Shown: positions 45,675 through 54,156 of the stretch, piece after piece | How positions within the stretch are numbered: the stretch's first letter is position 1 | Layout of the letters: the number at the start of each line of letters is the position of its first letter | Assembly (NCBI GenBank): GCA_946478845.1 | Contig: CAMLDI010000001.1 | Span: 1 to 64,000, forward strand | Direction: 5' to 3' | Length of the DNA stretch: 64,000 bases | Source of the DNA: an uncultured Paenibacillaceae bacterium | Lineage (GTDB): Bacteria > Bacillota > Bacilli > Aneurinibacillales > Aneurinibacillaceae | Position numbers and translations under genes: made by a program | Notes under the pieces: model-generated | The model's input: the letters and a program-made list of their open reading frames with translations, nothing else | Databases searched by the model: none | Told to the model about the DNA's origin: nothing

Positions 45675-46154
45675 ATGGCACTACCATCCTTTATTCAACC
45701 TGATGCTGATTCCTGGATGAATAAATTTCAGTTTAAGACTCAAATTTCTGTTCGTTACTGTGAAACAGATCAATCTGGGCATCTAAACAATGTAAGTCAT
45801 TTAATTTATTTTGAGCAAGGACGAGTAGAGTATTTAAATCATCTTGGAATTGGAAAAGCTATTTTTCAAGAAGCTTCAGATATTCTGTTTGTGGCAGTAG
45901 ACATTGAATGCCAGTATCTAGCCCAGGTTTATTTCGGTGATTCCCTTGAGCTGGGGGTACGTATTGGGAAATTAGGCAATCGATCTATGGATATGGAGTA
46001 TTATTTATCGGCAAAAAGAGAAGGGAAGGATGTTCTTGTAGCAACGGGTAGAGGAGCCTGTGTCTTTGTTTCTAAAGAAACAGGAAAGAGCATTCCGATT
46101 CCTGAAGCATATAGAGAAAAAATCAATGATTATGAACAATTACAGGTGGTATAA
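45675..46154 (+). CDS. Hotdog-fold acyl-CoA thioesterase (YbgC/FadM type)
   Basis: 159 residues of the 4-hydroxybenzoyl-CoA thioesterase-like family. The signature RYCETDQSGHLNNVSHLIYF (about 28-47) holds the catalytic Asp and the hotdog helix; EQGRVEYLN follows. It would hydrolyse an acyl-CoA; chain length is unknown. GGAAAGGAG lies before the ATG. The next gene starts 8 nt after its stop, so the two may be cotranscribed. Confidence 0.85.
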   Translation: MALPSFIQPDADSWMNKFQFKTQISVRYCETDQSGHLNNVSHLIYFEQGRVEYLNHLGIGKAIFQEASDILFVAVDIECQYLAQVYFGDSLELGVRIGKLGNRSMDMEYYLSAKREGKDVLVATGRGACVFVSKETGKSIPIPEAYREKINDYEQLQVV

Positions 46155-46162
46155 AATAATTT

Positions 46163-46570
46163 ATGTATTTCCATGGGATTGATCTTTGTCATTTAAAAAG
46201 CCATTATCCTATTTTATCTCCCCGGCAGAGCGTGGGTAATAAAACAGAGGAACAGCTGGCAGACCGGAAGCATTTAATCGAGAAGTTTGGTTTAGAACCT
46301 GTGCATTTATTAGAATACTGGCGGGGTGAATATGAGGGAAGAGACTGTTTAAAAGCTTGTTTTGCATTCGGCAATATCGTATTAGCTTTTTCTTCTATCC
46401 CATTGCCCTTTTGGCAATTAAGCCGTTTTGAAATTGGGGTGCCCATTTTGGATATTAGAACCGTTCGCTGGATTTTTTACAAGGATCTAAATGTAAAGGA
46501 GGAGTTAATCTCCCTTTTTCCCGAAAAAAAAATCATATTTGTTAAAGAATCGGACTTGAACCTAATTTAA
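46163..46570 (+). CDS. Hypothetical protein
   Basis: 135 residues, not recognised. It is soluble by sequence, with no signal peptide or membrane helix, rich in aromatic residues (HLLEYWRGEYEGRDCLKACF, about 49-68), and has two cysteines and His residues near the N-terminus (DLCHLKSHY). GGTGG about 15 nt upstream is the only ribosome binding site, so translation may depend on the thioesterase gene 8 nt before. No homologous family comes to mind. Confidence 0.6.
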   Translation: MYFHGIDLCHLKSHYPILSPRQSVGNKTEEQLADRKHLIEKFGLEPVHLLEYWRGEYEGRDCLKACFAFGNIVLAFSSIPLPFWQLSRFEIGVPILDIRTVRWIFYKDLNVKEELISLFPEKKIIFVKESDLNLI

Positions 46571-46617
46571 CAAAAGGGAATATAATGTGTCACAGGCCCA
46601 AATTCCCGCTATGACCG

Positions 46618-46646
46618 CACCCCCTGTCATACCCCTTCATAAACTA
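46618..46646 (+). promoter_or_regulatory. Sigma-K promoter of gerE
   Basis: CACC (46618-46621), a 16-nt spacer, CATAAACTA (46638-46646). This fits the sigma-K consensus (mACm, 16 nt, CATAnnnTA) exactly and lies 59 nt before gerE, which is a sigma-K gene in B. subtilis. Confidence 0.82.
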
Positions 46647-46704
46647 TGGTGACTGTATCCCAAGACCTTGTACTTGAGAGCCCGAGCAAGGAGGGGTAGA
46701 ACTT

Positions 46705-46926
46705 TTGGGTAACGAACACAAAGCAAAGCCGTTATTAACAAATAGGGAAAGAGAAGTTTTTGAATTATTAGTGCTCGATAAAACCACAAAAGAAATAGCC
46801 CAGCAACTGTTTATCAGTGAGAAAACGGTACGCAATCACATCAGTAATGTTATCCAAAAGCTTGGTGTGAAAGGTCGGTCACAGGCAGTTGTTGAATTAG
46901 TTAGACTTGGAGAATTAAAAATATAA
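46705..46926 (+). CDS. gerE: Spore germination/coat regulator GerE
   Basis: LuxR-type DNA-binding protein acting late in the mother cell on coat genes transcribed by sigma-K. The 73 residues are almost all HTH: KPLLTNREREVFELLVLDKT, TKEIAQQLFISEKTVRNHIS and QKLGVKGRSQAVVELVRLG, nearly identical to B. subtilis GerE as I remember it. The start is TTG with AAGGAGGGG upstream. It is monocistronic between a sigma-K promoter and a terminator. Confidence 0.96.
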   Translation: MGNEHKAKPLLTNREREVFELLVLDKTTKEIAQQLFISEKTVRNHISNVIQKLGVKGRSQAVVELVRLGELKI

Positions 46927-46944
46927 GAAATAGAGAACTGGCAT

Positions 46945-46972
46945 CCGCCTCTAATTTTATGAGGCGGCTTTT
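46945..46972 (+). terminator. Terminator of gerE
   Basis: CCGCCTC (46945-46951), 9-nt loop, GAGGCGG (46961-46967), then CTTTTT. Confidence 0.88.
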
Positions 46973-47060
46973 TCTTTACATTGAAAGAATTTTACTATTG
47001 CTTTTTTATATCTTAGACTTCAAGATTATAAGAGGAATCTAAATAAAAGGAAGCGAAAAA

Positions 47061-47873
47061 ATGAAAAAAAAGGGGATTGGCATTGTTGATTCAGGAGTTG
47101 GCGGATTAACAGTTGCAAAAGAAGTCCTAAGACAGTTACCGAGAGAGGATATAATTTATTTTGGGGATACAGCAAGGTGTCCATATGGTCCCAGGCCTTA
47201 TGAAGAAGTACGGAAGTTCTCGATGCAAATGATTTCTTATGTTCTTACATATGACATAAAAGCTTTAATGATTGCCTGCAATACAGCAACTGCGGTAATT
47301 CTTCCAGAAATTAGTTCTCAATTGGATATTCCTGTTATAGGCGTTATTGAACCTGGTGCCCGATCTGCCATTCGGAAAACAAAAACAGGGAAAATCGCTG
47401 TTATTGGTACAGAAGGGACCATTCGCAGTGGAGCCTATGCCAGAGCTTTAAAAAAATTAAGTCCCAGTACAACAGTGGTTAGTTTAGCCTGCCCAACATT
47501 AGTACCCTTTGTGGAAAGTGGGAACCTAAATGACCCAGCTGGATATGAAATCGTAAAAAATGCTCTTCTTCCCTTAGCAGGAGAAGAGTTCGATACATTA
47601 ATTCTTGGATGTACCCATTACCCTCTAATTTCTCACTTTATACAAGATGTGGTAGGCACTCAAGTCAAATTAATTAGTTCAGCTGAAGAAGCGGCAAGTG
47701 AACTTAGTGCTGTCCTGTCTCATCGGGGCATGTTAGCCAATGGGGGAGATCTGGTAAACAACCATCATCGTTTCTTTACAAGTGGGGATCCCGAATTATT
47801 TAATTCTATTGCCCGCAAATGGCTTGGGATTCCTTTGGAATCTAAACTTGTTGATTTAAATGGATGCAACTAA
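47061..47873 (+). CDS. racE: Glutamate racemase
   Basis: Makes D-glutamate for peptidoglycan by two-base racemisation. 270 residues. IGIVDSGVGGLTVAKEVLRQ (about 5-24) carries the first active-site Asp/Ser. YFGDTARCPYG follows. The catalytic cysteines lie in ACNTATA (about 73-79) and GCTHYP (about 184-189). It starts after the gerE terminator and lies before gerM, the order racE-gerM also seen in B. subtilis. Confidence 0.96.
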   Translation: MKKKGIGIVDSGVGGLTVAKEVLRQLPREDIIYFGDTARCPYGPRPYEEVRKFSMQMISYVLTYDIKALMIACNTATAVILPEISSQLDIPVIGVIEPGARSAIRKTKTGKIAVIGTEGTIRSGAYARALKKLSPSTTVVSLACPTLVPFVESGNLNDPAGYEIVKNALLPLAGEEFDTLILGCTHYPLISHFIQDVVGTQVKLISSAEEAASELSAVLSHRGMLANGGDLVNNHHRFFTSGDPELFNSIARKWLGIPLESKLVDLNGCN

Positions 47874-47918
47874 TCTCCTGGACAAATATTTTTGGACAAA
47901 ACAAGTATAATTCTCCAT

Positions 47919-47951
47919 CAGGCTCGTATACATAGTACAAATTGAGCCTGA
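47919..47951 (+). other. Hairpin directly before the gerM ribosome binding site
   Basis: TCAGGCTC pairs with GAGCCTGA (8 bp, 18-nt loop); GAGGAGGG begins within its last bases. It could occlude or protect the ribosome binding site. The loop contains TATACATA, a loose sigma-E-like -10. Confidence 0.4.
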
Positions 47952-47963
47952 GGAGGGAATTAA

Positions 47964-48998
47964 ATGGCACGCCGAGGGTTACTATGGGCCGCCTTAATTA
48001 GCATTTTAATTCTTTTAAGCGGTTGTAATTTGTTTGGTCCTAAAGATGTATCTAATTCTCAAGGAATTGATCCACCCCAGTTAACAGGACAATCTCAAGA
48101 TACTCCGGACAATGGGGCTAAGTCACAAAATGGGAAAAACATGCAGAAGGTTTATGTGGCAGATGCTGATGGCTATGTGGTTCCCTGGTCTGTTGAGATG
48201 CCTAAAGCTGAAGGAAATGGTCTTGCCAAACAGGTCATTTCTTATATGATTAAGGGAAGCGAAGGGGATAAGCTGTTGCCAAAAGGCCTAACCAATGTCC
48301 TTCCTCAAGGGACAACGGTAACCGGCATGACTATTAAAGATGGAGTAGCTACTGTAGATTTTTCACCAGGATTTAAAAAATATAAAGCAGAAGATGAACA
48401 AAAAATTATCGATGCAATCACCTGGGCATTAACAGAATTTGATAACGTCAAAGAGGTAAGTATTTGGATTAATGGGACGCCTCTTGAAACAATGCCTGTA
48501 AATGGGACTCCGGTGAACCGCTTGAGCAGACAAAATGGCATTAATCTTGAGATCAGTGAAAATGTAAAAATGGGCCAAACTAAACCCGTAACTATTTATA
48601 TGCAAGGCCAATTATCTGATAAGGTAACTTATTTTGTACCTGTAACCCGCTTAATTCCTCGTACAGATGATGTGGCAAGTGCAGTCATTCAAGAATTGTT
48701 AAAAGGGCCGTTACAGGGTTCCACTTTATATAGTTCTTTATTGCCATCAGTGAATGTGTTAAGCGTTAAGAAAGAAAATGATACAATCACGGTTAATTTT
48801 GATAATAAAATTCTTTCCTATAATCAAGGTGAAGCCAATCCAAGCGCCATTACCGAAATCATTCTTTCTTTAACAGAAAATACAGATGCGAAGAAAATTC
48901 AGCTTTTAGTTGATGGAAAGAAAAATTTAAAAGCTGGCAATGAAGATTACTCTAAACCGGTTACCAGACCAACAGTAATTAACCCATCAGCTTACTGA
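47964..48998 (+). CDS. gerM: Sporulation/germination lipoprotein GerM
   Basis: 344-residue lipoprotein with signal peptide and lipobox LLSGC (Cys at about 21). Two GerMN domains follow (about 75-195 and 215-335), each with a V-x-VDFS / ITVNFDN type strand and a run ending in a K-x-V-x-x-L/V-DGK pattern. In B. subtilis it is made under sigma-E and is needed for proper spore wall formation and germination; it may form part of the channel or ring between mother cell and forespore. A weak sigma-E-like pair (GTATAAT / TATACATA) is upstream. Confidence 0.93.
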   Translation: MARRGLLWAALISILILLSGCNLFGPKDVSNSQGIDPPQLTGQSQDTPDNGAKSQNGKNMQKVYVADADGYVVPWSVEMPKAEGNGLAKQVISYMIKGSEGDKLLPKGLTNVLPQGTTVTGMTIKDGVATVDFSPGFKKYKAEDEQKIIDAITWALTEFDNVKEVSIWINGTPLETMPVNGTPVNRLSRQNGINLEISENVKMGQTKPVTIYMQGQLSDKVTYFVPVTRLIPRTDDVASAVIQELLKGPLQGSTLYSSLLPSVNVLSVKKENDTITVNFDNKILSYNQGEANPSAITEIILSLTENTDAKKIQLLVDGKKNLKAGNEDYSKPVTRPTVINPSAY

Positions 48999-49023
48999 TT
49001 TTCTTCTTACATGGGAATAATAA

Positions 49024-49051
49024 GGGGGCACATTCAATGCTCCCTTTTTTT
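49024..49051 (+). terminator. Terminator of gerM
   Basis: GGGGGCA (49024-49030), loop CATTCAA, TGCTCCC (49038-49044), then seven T. Confidence 0.88.
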
Positions 49052-49091
49052 ATTCTTTCTCAAGCTAAAATACATGTTAGTGGCCAGATTG

Positions 49092-49100
49092 TGCTATAAT
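49092..49100 (+). promoter_or_regulatory. Extended -10 promoter of rph
   Basis: TGCTATAAT, a consensus extended -10 box, ends 30 nt before the rph ATG; no clear -35. Confidence 0.55.
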
Positions 49101-49130
49101 AAGCGCAAAAACCAAATGGGAGGTTATGCC

Positions 49131-49871
49131 ATGAGAGAAGAACGCAGAAATGATGAATTACGTCCGGTTAAGATAACCGTCAATTATATAAAACATGCGG
49201 AAGGATCGGTATTAATAGAGGTTGGGGATACAAAGGTAATTTGTAGCGCTACCATAGAAGAAAAAGTTCCTCCCTTTATGAGAGGCGAAGGAAAAGGTTG
49301 GGTAACTGCGGAGTATTCTATGTTGCCACGGGCAACGGAAACAAGAAATGTCCGAGAATCAAGCCGTGGCAAAGTAAGTGGAAGAACCATGGAAATCCAA
49401 CGTTTAATAGGCAGGGCATTGCGTTCTGTTGTTGATTTGCAAGGGTTAGGCGAGAGGACCATTTGGATTGATTGTGATGTGATTCAAGCGGATGGTGGGA
49501 CAAGAACCGCTTCTATTACCGGCGGATTTGTAGCCATGGCTTTAGCTTTAGGGAAACTATTTAAAGAAAATACCATAACTGCTTTACCAATCAATGAATT
49601 TTTGGCAGCGACCAGTGTTGGTTTAATTGGTGAAGAAATTTTATTGGATTTGTGTTATGCAGAAGATTCCCAGGCAAAGGTAGATATGAATTTGGTCATG
49701 ACCGGAGAAGGGAAGTTTGTTGAAATACAAGGGACCGGGGAAGAAGAACCATTTAGTCTTGAGGATTTACATACTTTTCTGGAATTTGGGAAAAAAGGCG
49801 TTAACGATTTAATTGAACAGCAAAAAGCGGCCCTGGGAGATCTTGCAATACATATTGGCAAAAGGAATTAA
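49131..49871 (+). CDS. rph: Ribonuclease PH
   Basis: Phosphate-dependent 3'-5' exoribonuclease that trims tRNA 3' ends. 246 residues. RNase PH motifs include [27 protein letters not shown] (about 21-38), [24 protein letters not shown] and the active-site strand [14 protein letters not shown] (about 115-128). The ATG at 49131 follows TGGGAGG; a 40-residue upstream extension crosses the promoter. First of the rph-rdgB-ysnB operon conserved in Bacillus. Confidence 0.96.
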   Translation: MREERRNDELRPVKITVNYIKHAEGSVLIEVGDTKVICSATIEEKVPPFMRGEGKGWVTAEYSMLPRATETRNVRESSRGKVSGRTMEIQRLIGRALRSVVDLQGLGERTIWIDCDVIQADGGTRTASITGGFVAMALALGKLFKENTITALPINEFLAATSVGLIGEEILLDLCYAEDSQAKVDMNLVMTGEGKFVEIQGTGEEEPFSLEDLHTFLEFGKKGVNDLIEQQKAALGDLAIHIGKRN

Positions 49872-49875
49872 AAAA

Positions 49876-50472
49876 ATGAAACAAATCGTTTTGGCTTCAA
49901 GAAATAAAGGGAAAATAAAGGAATTTAGAGAATTGTTTAGACCAATGGGAATTAAAGTTTTAAGCGTTGAAGATTTTGAACATGTTCCTGAGGTCGAAGA
50001 AGACGGGGATACATTTGCAGAAAATGCAATTAAAAAGGCCGAAACCATTTCTCGGGTCTTAGGTATTCCTGCATTAGCCGATGATTCTGGATTAGAAGTA
50101 GATGCATTACAGGGCCAACCAGGTGTTTTATCTGCTCGATTTGCAGGAATTCATGCTAAAGATGAAGAAAATAATGGTAAATTAATCAGGATGCTGGAAA
50201 ATACTCCATTGGAAGAAAGAACGGCCAGGTTTGTTTGTGTTTTGGCTTTTGCCATTCCAGGACAAAAAACCATAACGGCACGGGGTGTTTGTGAAGGGTT
50301 GATTCTTAAAGAACCTAACGGAAATGGTGGCTTTGGTTATGACCCGTATTTTTATGTCCCACAACTAAAGCAAACAATGGCCCAGCTCCCCCCTGATGAA
50401 AAAAATAAAATTAGTCACAGGGGACAGGCATTACTTAAGTTAGAAAAAGTTGTAAGGGAGCGTTTTATGTGA
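49876..50472 (+). CDS. rdgB: Non-canonical purine NTP pyrophosphatase (HAM1/RdgB)
   Basis: Removes dITP, ITP and XTP from the nucleotide pool. 198 residues. The substrate loop VLASRNKGKIKEF is at 4-16, then EDGDTFAENAIKKAE, LADDSGLEVDAL, FGYDPYFYVP and NKISHRGQAL. The ATG at 49876 has AAAGGAA 8 nt upstream; an upstream extension would run into rph. It overlaps the next gene by 4 nt. Confidence 0.95.
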   Translation: MKQIVLASRNKGKIKEFRELFRPMGIKVLSVEDFEHVPEVEEDGDTFAENAIKKAETISRVLGIPALADDSGLEVDALQGQPGVLSARFAGIHAKDEENNGKLIRMLENTPLEERTARFVCVLAFAIPGQKTITARGVCEGLILKEPNGNGGFGYDPYFYVPQLKQTMAQLPPDEKNKISHRGQALLKLEKVVRERFM

Positions 50473-50999
50473 AATTTCTCGTGGTAAGTGACACCCATGG
50501 AGAAAAGGAACCCCTTTTACAGGTAATGGAAAGATATCGAAAAGAAGATGTTACAATCTTTCATTGCGGGGACTATTGTATTCCAGCCAATACCTTTCCG
50601 GAAATCACATTTGCTAAAGGGAACTGTGATCGAGACGAGCATGTACAAGAGGAGAACCTTATAGAAATTGGTGGTTTACGCATTTTACATGTACATGGTC
50701 ATAGGTATAAAGTAAAGGAAACTTCTTTAAAACTGCAATATCGGGCCATGGAAGTTGAAGCGAATTTTGTGTTATTTGGGCATACCCATATTCCAACCTG
50801 TGTCATGAATAAAAATATATTGTATTTAAATCCGGGGAGCTTATTAATCCCTCGTTTTTATTCTGTTCCAACTTATGCCACAGTTACAATAAATCCCGCA
50901 GAGGATCAGGAAAGAATTAGGTTAGATGTGGATTTCTTTTCTTTATATGGTGAACGGCAAAAAGGATATGGAGGAGTATATTATTTACCAGTGATTTAA
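50469..50999 (+). CDS. YfcE/MJ0936-family metallophosphoesterase
   Basis: 176-residue soluble phosphodiesterase-type enzyme, corresponding to B. subtilis YsnB. Motifs: FLVVSDTHGEKEP (D-x-H at about 8-10), FHCGDY, GNCD, HVHGHR and GHTHIP, with NPGS near the end. The physiological substrate is unknown; homologues cleave artificial phosphodiesters. The GTG start overlaps the rdgB stop (4 nt), so it is translationally coupled. Confidence 0.9.
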   Translation: MKFLVVSDTHGEKEPLLQVMERYRKEDVTIFHCGDYCIPANTFPEITFAKGNCDRDEHVQEENLIEIGGLRILHVHGHRYKVKETSLKLQYRAMEVEANFVLFGHTHIPTCVMNKNILYLNPGSLLIPRFYSVPTYATVTINPAEDQERIRLDVDFFSLYGERQKGYGGVYYLPVI

Positions 51000-51028
51000 T
51001 AGTAAATGAGGAATGAGGGGGGGATGTT

Positions 51029-52069
51029 ATGATTGGGAATCAGAATGAAAAGGTCGTTTTGTTTCCAAATATGGTTGAAAACCTCCTAAAAAAAGCTCTT
51101 GCAGCAAAAGAGGAAAAACGTTTTGAGGAGGCCCAGGGACACCTGCTCCCAATTTTACAGTTTAGCCCCCGGCATCCTGTTGCTCTCTTAACACTGGCTC
51201 TCATTTTATATGATGCAAAGTGTTTCGAAGAAGCCGTAGAACTTTTTTCTTTTATGTGGGAGGAGAGAATTGGCAAGCGTAGAGAATGGCTTCCCTATTA
51301 TCTTTCATGCTTGATTCAATTGGAGGATTATGAATCTATAAGTGATGTTTTGCATAAAGCTACCAAAGAAGAAGAATTTCATGATGTAATGGGGCAATTT
51401 CAAGAGATTTCTGAAGCCTGTGACCTTCTTCGGGATTGTGGTGAGGACCAACATCTTACAAAAGAATCAGTTTTGCATAAATTAGAGGGGAATCCAGATT
51501 ATCATCTTTTATTGGAAGAAAACTTACACAGGGGAAATTTTGAAGAACAACTTAATTCTATTGAACAATTAAAGCATATACATACCACGAACACAGTCAA
51601 AGCACTGAAAAATTACTTACTTATGGATGGACCCGAACCTATTTTGAAAACCTTTGCTTTAAGGGCTTTAAGAGAAATGGGGGAGAAGGGTGAAATTGCT
51701 ATACATAAATTTGGACATGAGTATCGGACAAAAATAGAAGAGGTACCTTTACAGGATCATGATGTTCCAGAAAAGGAATGGAAAGTCATCGAAAAAATAA
51801 ATGAAATGACCGATAAAGATAATACCTCTTTTTTGCCTTTTGCATTTCAATTATGGATGGAGTATTTATTTTCAATCTTCCCTTTGCATCCTAAAGTCCA
51901 TAATCCATCTAGTTGGGCAGCTGCGCTCCATTATGCCACCGCCAGGTTATTGCACTTAAATCAAAGCCAAAAGGAAGTTGCCAATTTATATGGAGTATCC
52001 ATATCCATTGTATCCAGGAATTATAAAAACTTGAATGATGTTTTAATCATTGATTCAAGGATACGGTAA
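51029..52069 (+). CDS. TPR protein with a C-terminal TFIIB/cyclin-like HTH
   Basis: 346 residues. The N-terminal half has tetratricopeptide-like helices (ENLLKKALAAKEEKRFEEAQ and PVALLTLALILYDAKCFEEA, about 12-75). A middle helical region has possible HEAT-like repeats (VKALKNYLLMDGPEPILKTF). The C-terminus (about 293-340) reads SWAAALHYATARLLHL then SQKEVANLYGVSISIVSRNY, a layout like the cyclin/TFIIB repeat followed by a recognition helix. It may regulate transcription or act as an adaptor; function unknown. GAGGGGGG is the ribosome binding site. It lies between ysnB and tig, after the rph operon. Confidence 0.68.
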   Translation: MIGNQNEKVVLFPNMVENLLKKALAAKEEKRFEEAQGHLLPILQFSPRHPVALLTLALILYDAKCFEEAVELFSFMWEERIGKRREWLPYYLSCLIQLEDYESISDVLHKATKEEEFHDVMGQFQEISEACDLLRDCGEDQHLTKESVLHKLEGNPDYHLLLEENLHRGNFEEQLNSIEQLKHIHTTNTVKALKNYLLMDGPEPILKTFALRALREMGEKGEIAIHKFGHEYRTKIEEVPLQDHDVPEKEWKVIEKINEMTDKDNTSFLPFAFQLWMEYLFSIFPLHPKVHNPSSWAAALHYATARLLHLNQSQKEVANLYGVSISIVSRNYKNLNDVLIIDSRIR

Positions 52070-52083
52070 CCGGGTTTCATCAG

Positions 52084-52111
52084 TTGAAATCAAGTGGGTT
52101 TATGATATAAT
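52084..52111 (+). promoter_or_regulatory. Promoter of tig
   Basis: TTGAAA (52084-52089), a 16-nt spacer, TATAAT (52106-52111) with extended TG, about 88 nt before tig. Confidence 0.75.
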
Positions 52112-52198
52112 AAAATGGTTATAATGGCAGATGTAATAAGTACATATTGTCTGGGGAAATTATGAATTGTCATAGATTTTTAGGAGGGGAAAGCATAA

Positions 52199-53482
52199 AT
52201 GAAGGCAACTTGGGAAAAGTTAGAAAATAACCAGGGCGTTTTAACAATCGAAGTTGAAGAGGAACAAGTAGAAAATGCCATTGAAAAGGCTTTTGTAAAG
52301 GTTTCTAAAAAAGTGAACATCCCTGGATTCCGTAAGGGGAAAGTACCTCGTAAAGTATTTGAAGCACGTTTTGGTGTAGAATCTTTATATCAAGATGCTT
52401 TAGATATTATTTTACCAGAAGCTTATTCTCAAGCAGTAGAAGAAACAGGCATTTATCCAGTGGATCGTCCTGAAGTTGACATTCAACAAATGGAAAAAGG
52501 CCAACCTTTAATTTTCAAAGCGACTGTTACAGTTAGACCTGAAGTAACTCTTGGAGATTATAAAGGGTTAACTGTTGAAGAAAAAGATTTCTCTGTAACT
52601 GATGAAAAAGTTGAAGAAGAACTTAATAAAATGCAAGATCGTGCAGCAGAACTTAATGTAATTGAAGAGGGATCTCTTGAAAAAGGCGACCTTGCAATCA
52701 TTAATTTTGAAGGTTTTGTTGATGGGGAAACTTTTGAAGGCGGGAAAGCAGAAAACTACCAGCTTGAAATTGGTTCCAATACCTTTATTCCAGGTTTTGA
52801 AGACCAAATGATTGGCATGGAAAAAGATGAGGAAAGAGATGTTAATGTAACTTTCCCAGAGGAGTATCATTCTGCGGAACTTGCTGGCAAACCTGCTTTA
52901 TTTAAAGTGAAAGTGAATGAAATAAAACGTAAGTCCGTTCCAGTTCTTGATGATGAGTTTGCTAAAGATGTAAGTGAATTTGATACTTTAGAAGAACTTA
53001 AACAAGATATCAAGAATAAACTTGAAGAACAAGCGAAAAAAGATGAAGAAAATTATAAAAAAGAATCTTTGATTGAACAGGCAACAAAAAATGCAACTGT
53101 TGATCTTCCTGAAGTAATGATTGAAAATGAAATTTCTAATATGCTCCAAGAATTTGAACAACGTTTACAAACGCAAGGGTTAAACCTTGAGCTTTACTAC
53201 CAATTCTCTGGAATTGATGAAGAAAAAATGCGCGATCAATTCCGCAACGATGCTGAAATGCGCGTGCGCACTACATTAACCATTGAAGCTATTGGTAAAG
53301 CTGAGAATATGCAAGCTACAGATGAGGAAATCGATCAAGAAATCGAGAACCTTGCTGCTCTTTATAACCGGAATGCTGATGAAATTCGTCAAATTTTCGG
53401 TGCCCGTGACGGATTTGAAGGATTAAAAAATGACCTTATTATCCGCAAAACCATTGATTTTCTTGTTGAAAACAGTAAATAA
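52199..53482 (+). CDS. tig: Trigger factor
   Basis: Ribosome-bound chaperone and peptidyl-prolyl isomerase for nascent chains. 427 residues. The N-terminal ribosome-binding domain (1-115) has the tail signature PGFRKGKVPRKVFEARFG (about 42-59), whose residues touch ribosomal protein L23. The FKBP-type isomerase domain is at about 150-240 (GDLAIINFEGFVDGETFEGG), followed by the helical C-terminal domain. AGGAGGGG precedes the ATG. First gene of the tig-clpP-clpX-lonB-lonA-ysxC block. Confidence 0.97.
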   Translation: MKATWEKLENNQGVLTIEVEEEQVENAIEKAFVKVSKKVNIPGFRKGKVPRKVFEARFGVESLYQDALDIILPEAYSQAVEETGIYPVDRPEVDIQQMEKGQPLIFKATVTVRPEVTLGDYKGLTVEEKDFSVTDEKVEEELNKMQDRAAELNVIEEGSLEKGDLAIINFEGFVDGETFEGGKAENYQLEIGSNTFIPGFEDQMIGMEKDEERDVNVTFPEEYHSAELAGKPALFKVKVNEIKRKSVPVLDDEFAKDVSEFDTLEELKQDIKNKLEEQAKKDEENYKKESLIEQATKNATVDLPEVMIENEISNMLQEFEQRLQTQGLNLELYYQFSGIDEEKMRDQFRNDAEMRVRTTLTIEAIGKAENMQATDEEIDQEIENLAALYNRNADEIRQIFGARDGFEGLKNDLIIRKTIDFLVENSK

Positions 53483-53496
53483 TATAACATAACTAG

Positions 53497-53530
53497 AAAA
53501 ACAAGGCGCGAGAAATCGTGCCTTGTTTTT
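53497..53530 (+). terminator. Terminator between tig and clpP
   Basis: ACAAGGCGCGA (53501-53511), loop GAAA, TCGTGCCTTGT (53516-53526), T-run after. Confidence 0.9.
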
Positions 53531-53557
53531 CAAAAAATTCGGAAGGAGGAATCAGTA

Positions 53558-54145
53558 ATGGTTATACCTTATGTGGTTGAATCTACAAATCGTGGGGAAA
53601 GGGCATATGATATTTATTCTCGTTTGCTTAAAGATCGCATCATTATGCTTGGTTCCGAAATCGATGATCAAGTTGCTAACGCAGTTGTAGCTCAACTTTT
53701 ATTCCTCGCAGCTGAAGATTCCGAAAGAGACATATCTCTATACATAAATTCACCTGGCGGATCTATAACTGCTGGGATGGCTATCTACGATACAATGAAT
53801 TTTATTAAACCGGATGTTTCCACTATTTGCACAGGAATGGCTGCTAGTATGGGCTCTTTTCTCTTAATGGCTGGAGCGAAAGGAAAGCGCTTTGCCTTGC
53901 CAAATAGTGAAATCATGATACATCAACCACTTGGTGGTGTAAGAGGGCAAGCTTCGGACATTCAAATTCATGCACAATGGATTTTGAAGACCAAAGAAAA
54001 AATTAACCGAATTTATGCTGAACGTACAGGTCAACCACTAGAACGTATTGAACAAGATACTGACCGGGATAATTTTATGAACGCTGAGGAAGCCAAGGAA
54101 TATGGTTTAATTGACGAGGTAATCTCGCGTAATAATCAAATGTGA
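53558..54145 (+). CDS. clpP: ATP-dependent Clp protease proteolytic subunit
   Basis: Serine protease that forms a double heptameric chamber fed by ClpX or ClpC. 195 residues. Catalytic Ser97 in GMAASMGSF, His122 in MIHQPLGG, and Asp in [16 protein letters not shown] precedes the ATG. Its place between tig and clpX is the common bacterial order but differs from B. subtilis, where clpP is separate and carries CtsR sites; I see none here. clpX starts 11 nt after its stop. Confidence 0.97.
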   Translation: MVIPYVVESTNRGERAYDIYSRLLKDRIIMLGSEIDDQVANAVVAQLLFLAAEDSERDISLYINSPGGSITAGMAIYDTMNFIKPDVSTICTGMAASMGSFLLMAGAKGKRFALPNSEIMIHQPLGGVRGQASDIQIHAQWILKTKEKINRIYAERTGQPLERIEQDTDRDNFMNAEEAKEYGLIDEVISRNNQM

Positions 54146-54156
54146 GGGGTGACTTC

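Noticed and set aside
47900..47935. Sigma-E promoter for gerM
   Set aside because: GTATAAT / TATACATA at 15 nt is only a partial match; not listed as a feature of its own.
53483..53557. CtsR or CIRCE operator before clpP
   Set aside because: No GGTCAAA tandem or TTAGCACTC inverted repeat is present; the spacer is filled by a terminator and the ribosome binding site.
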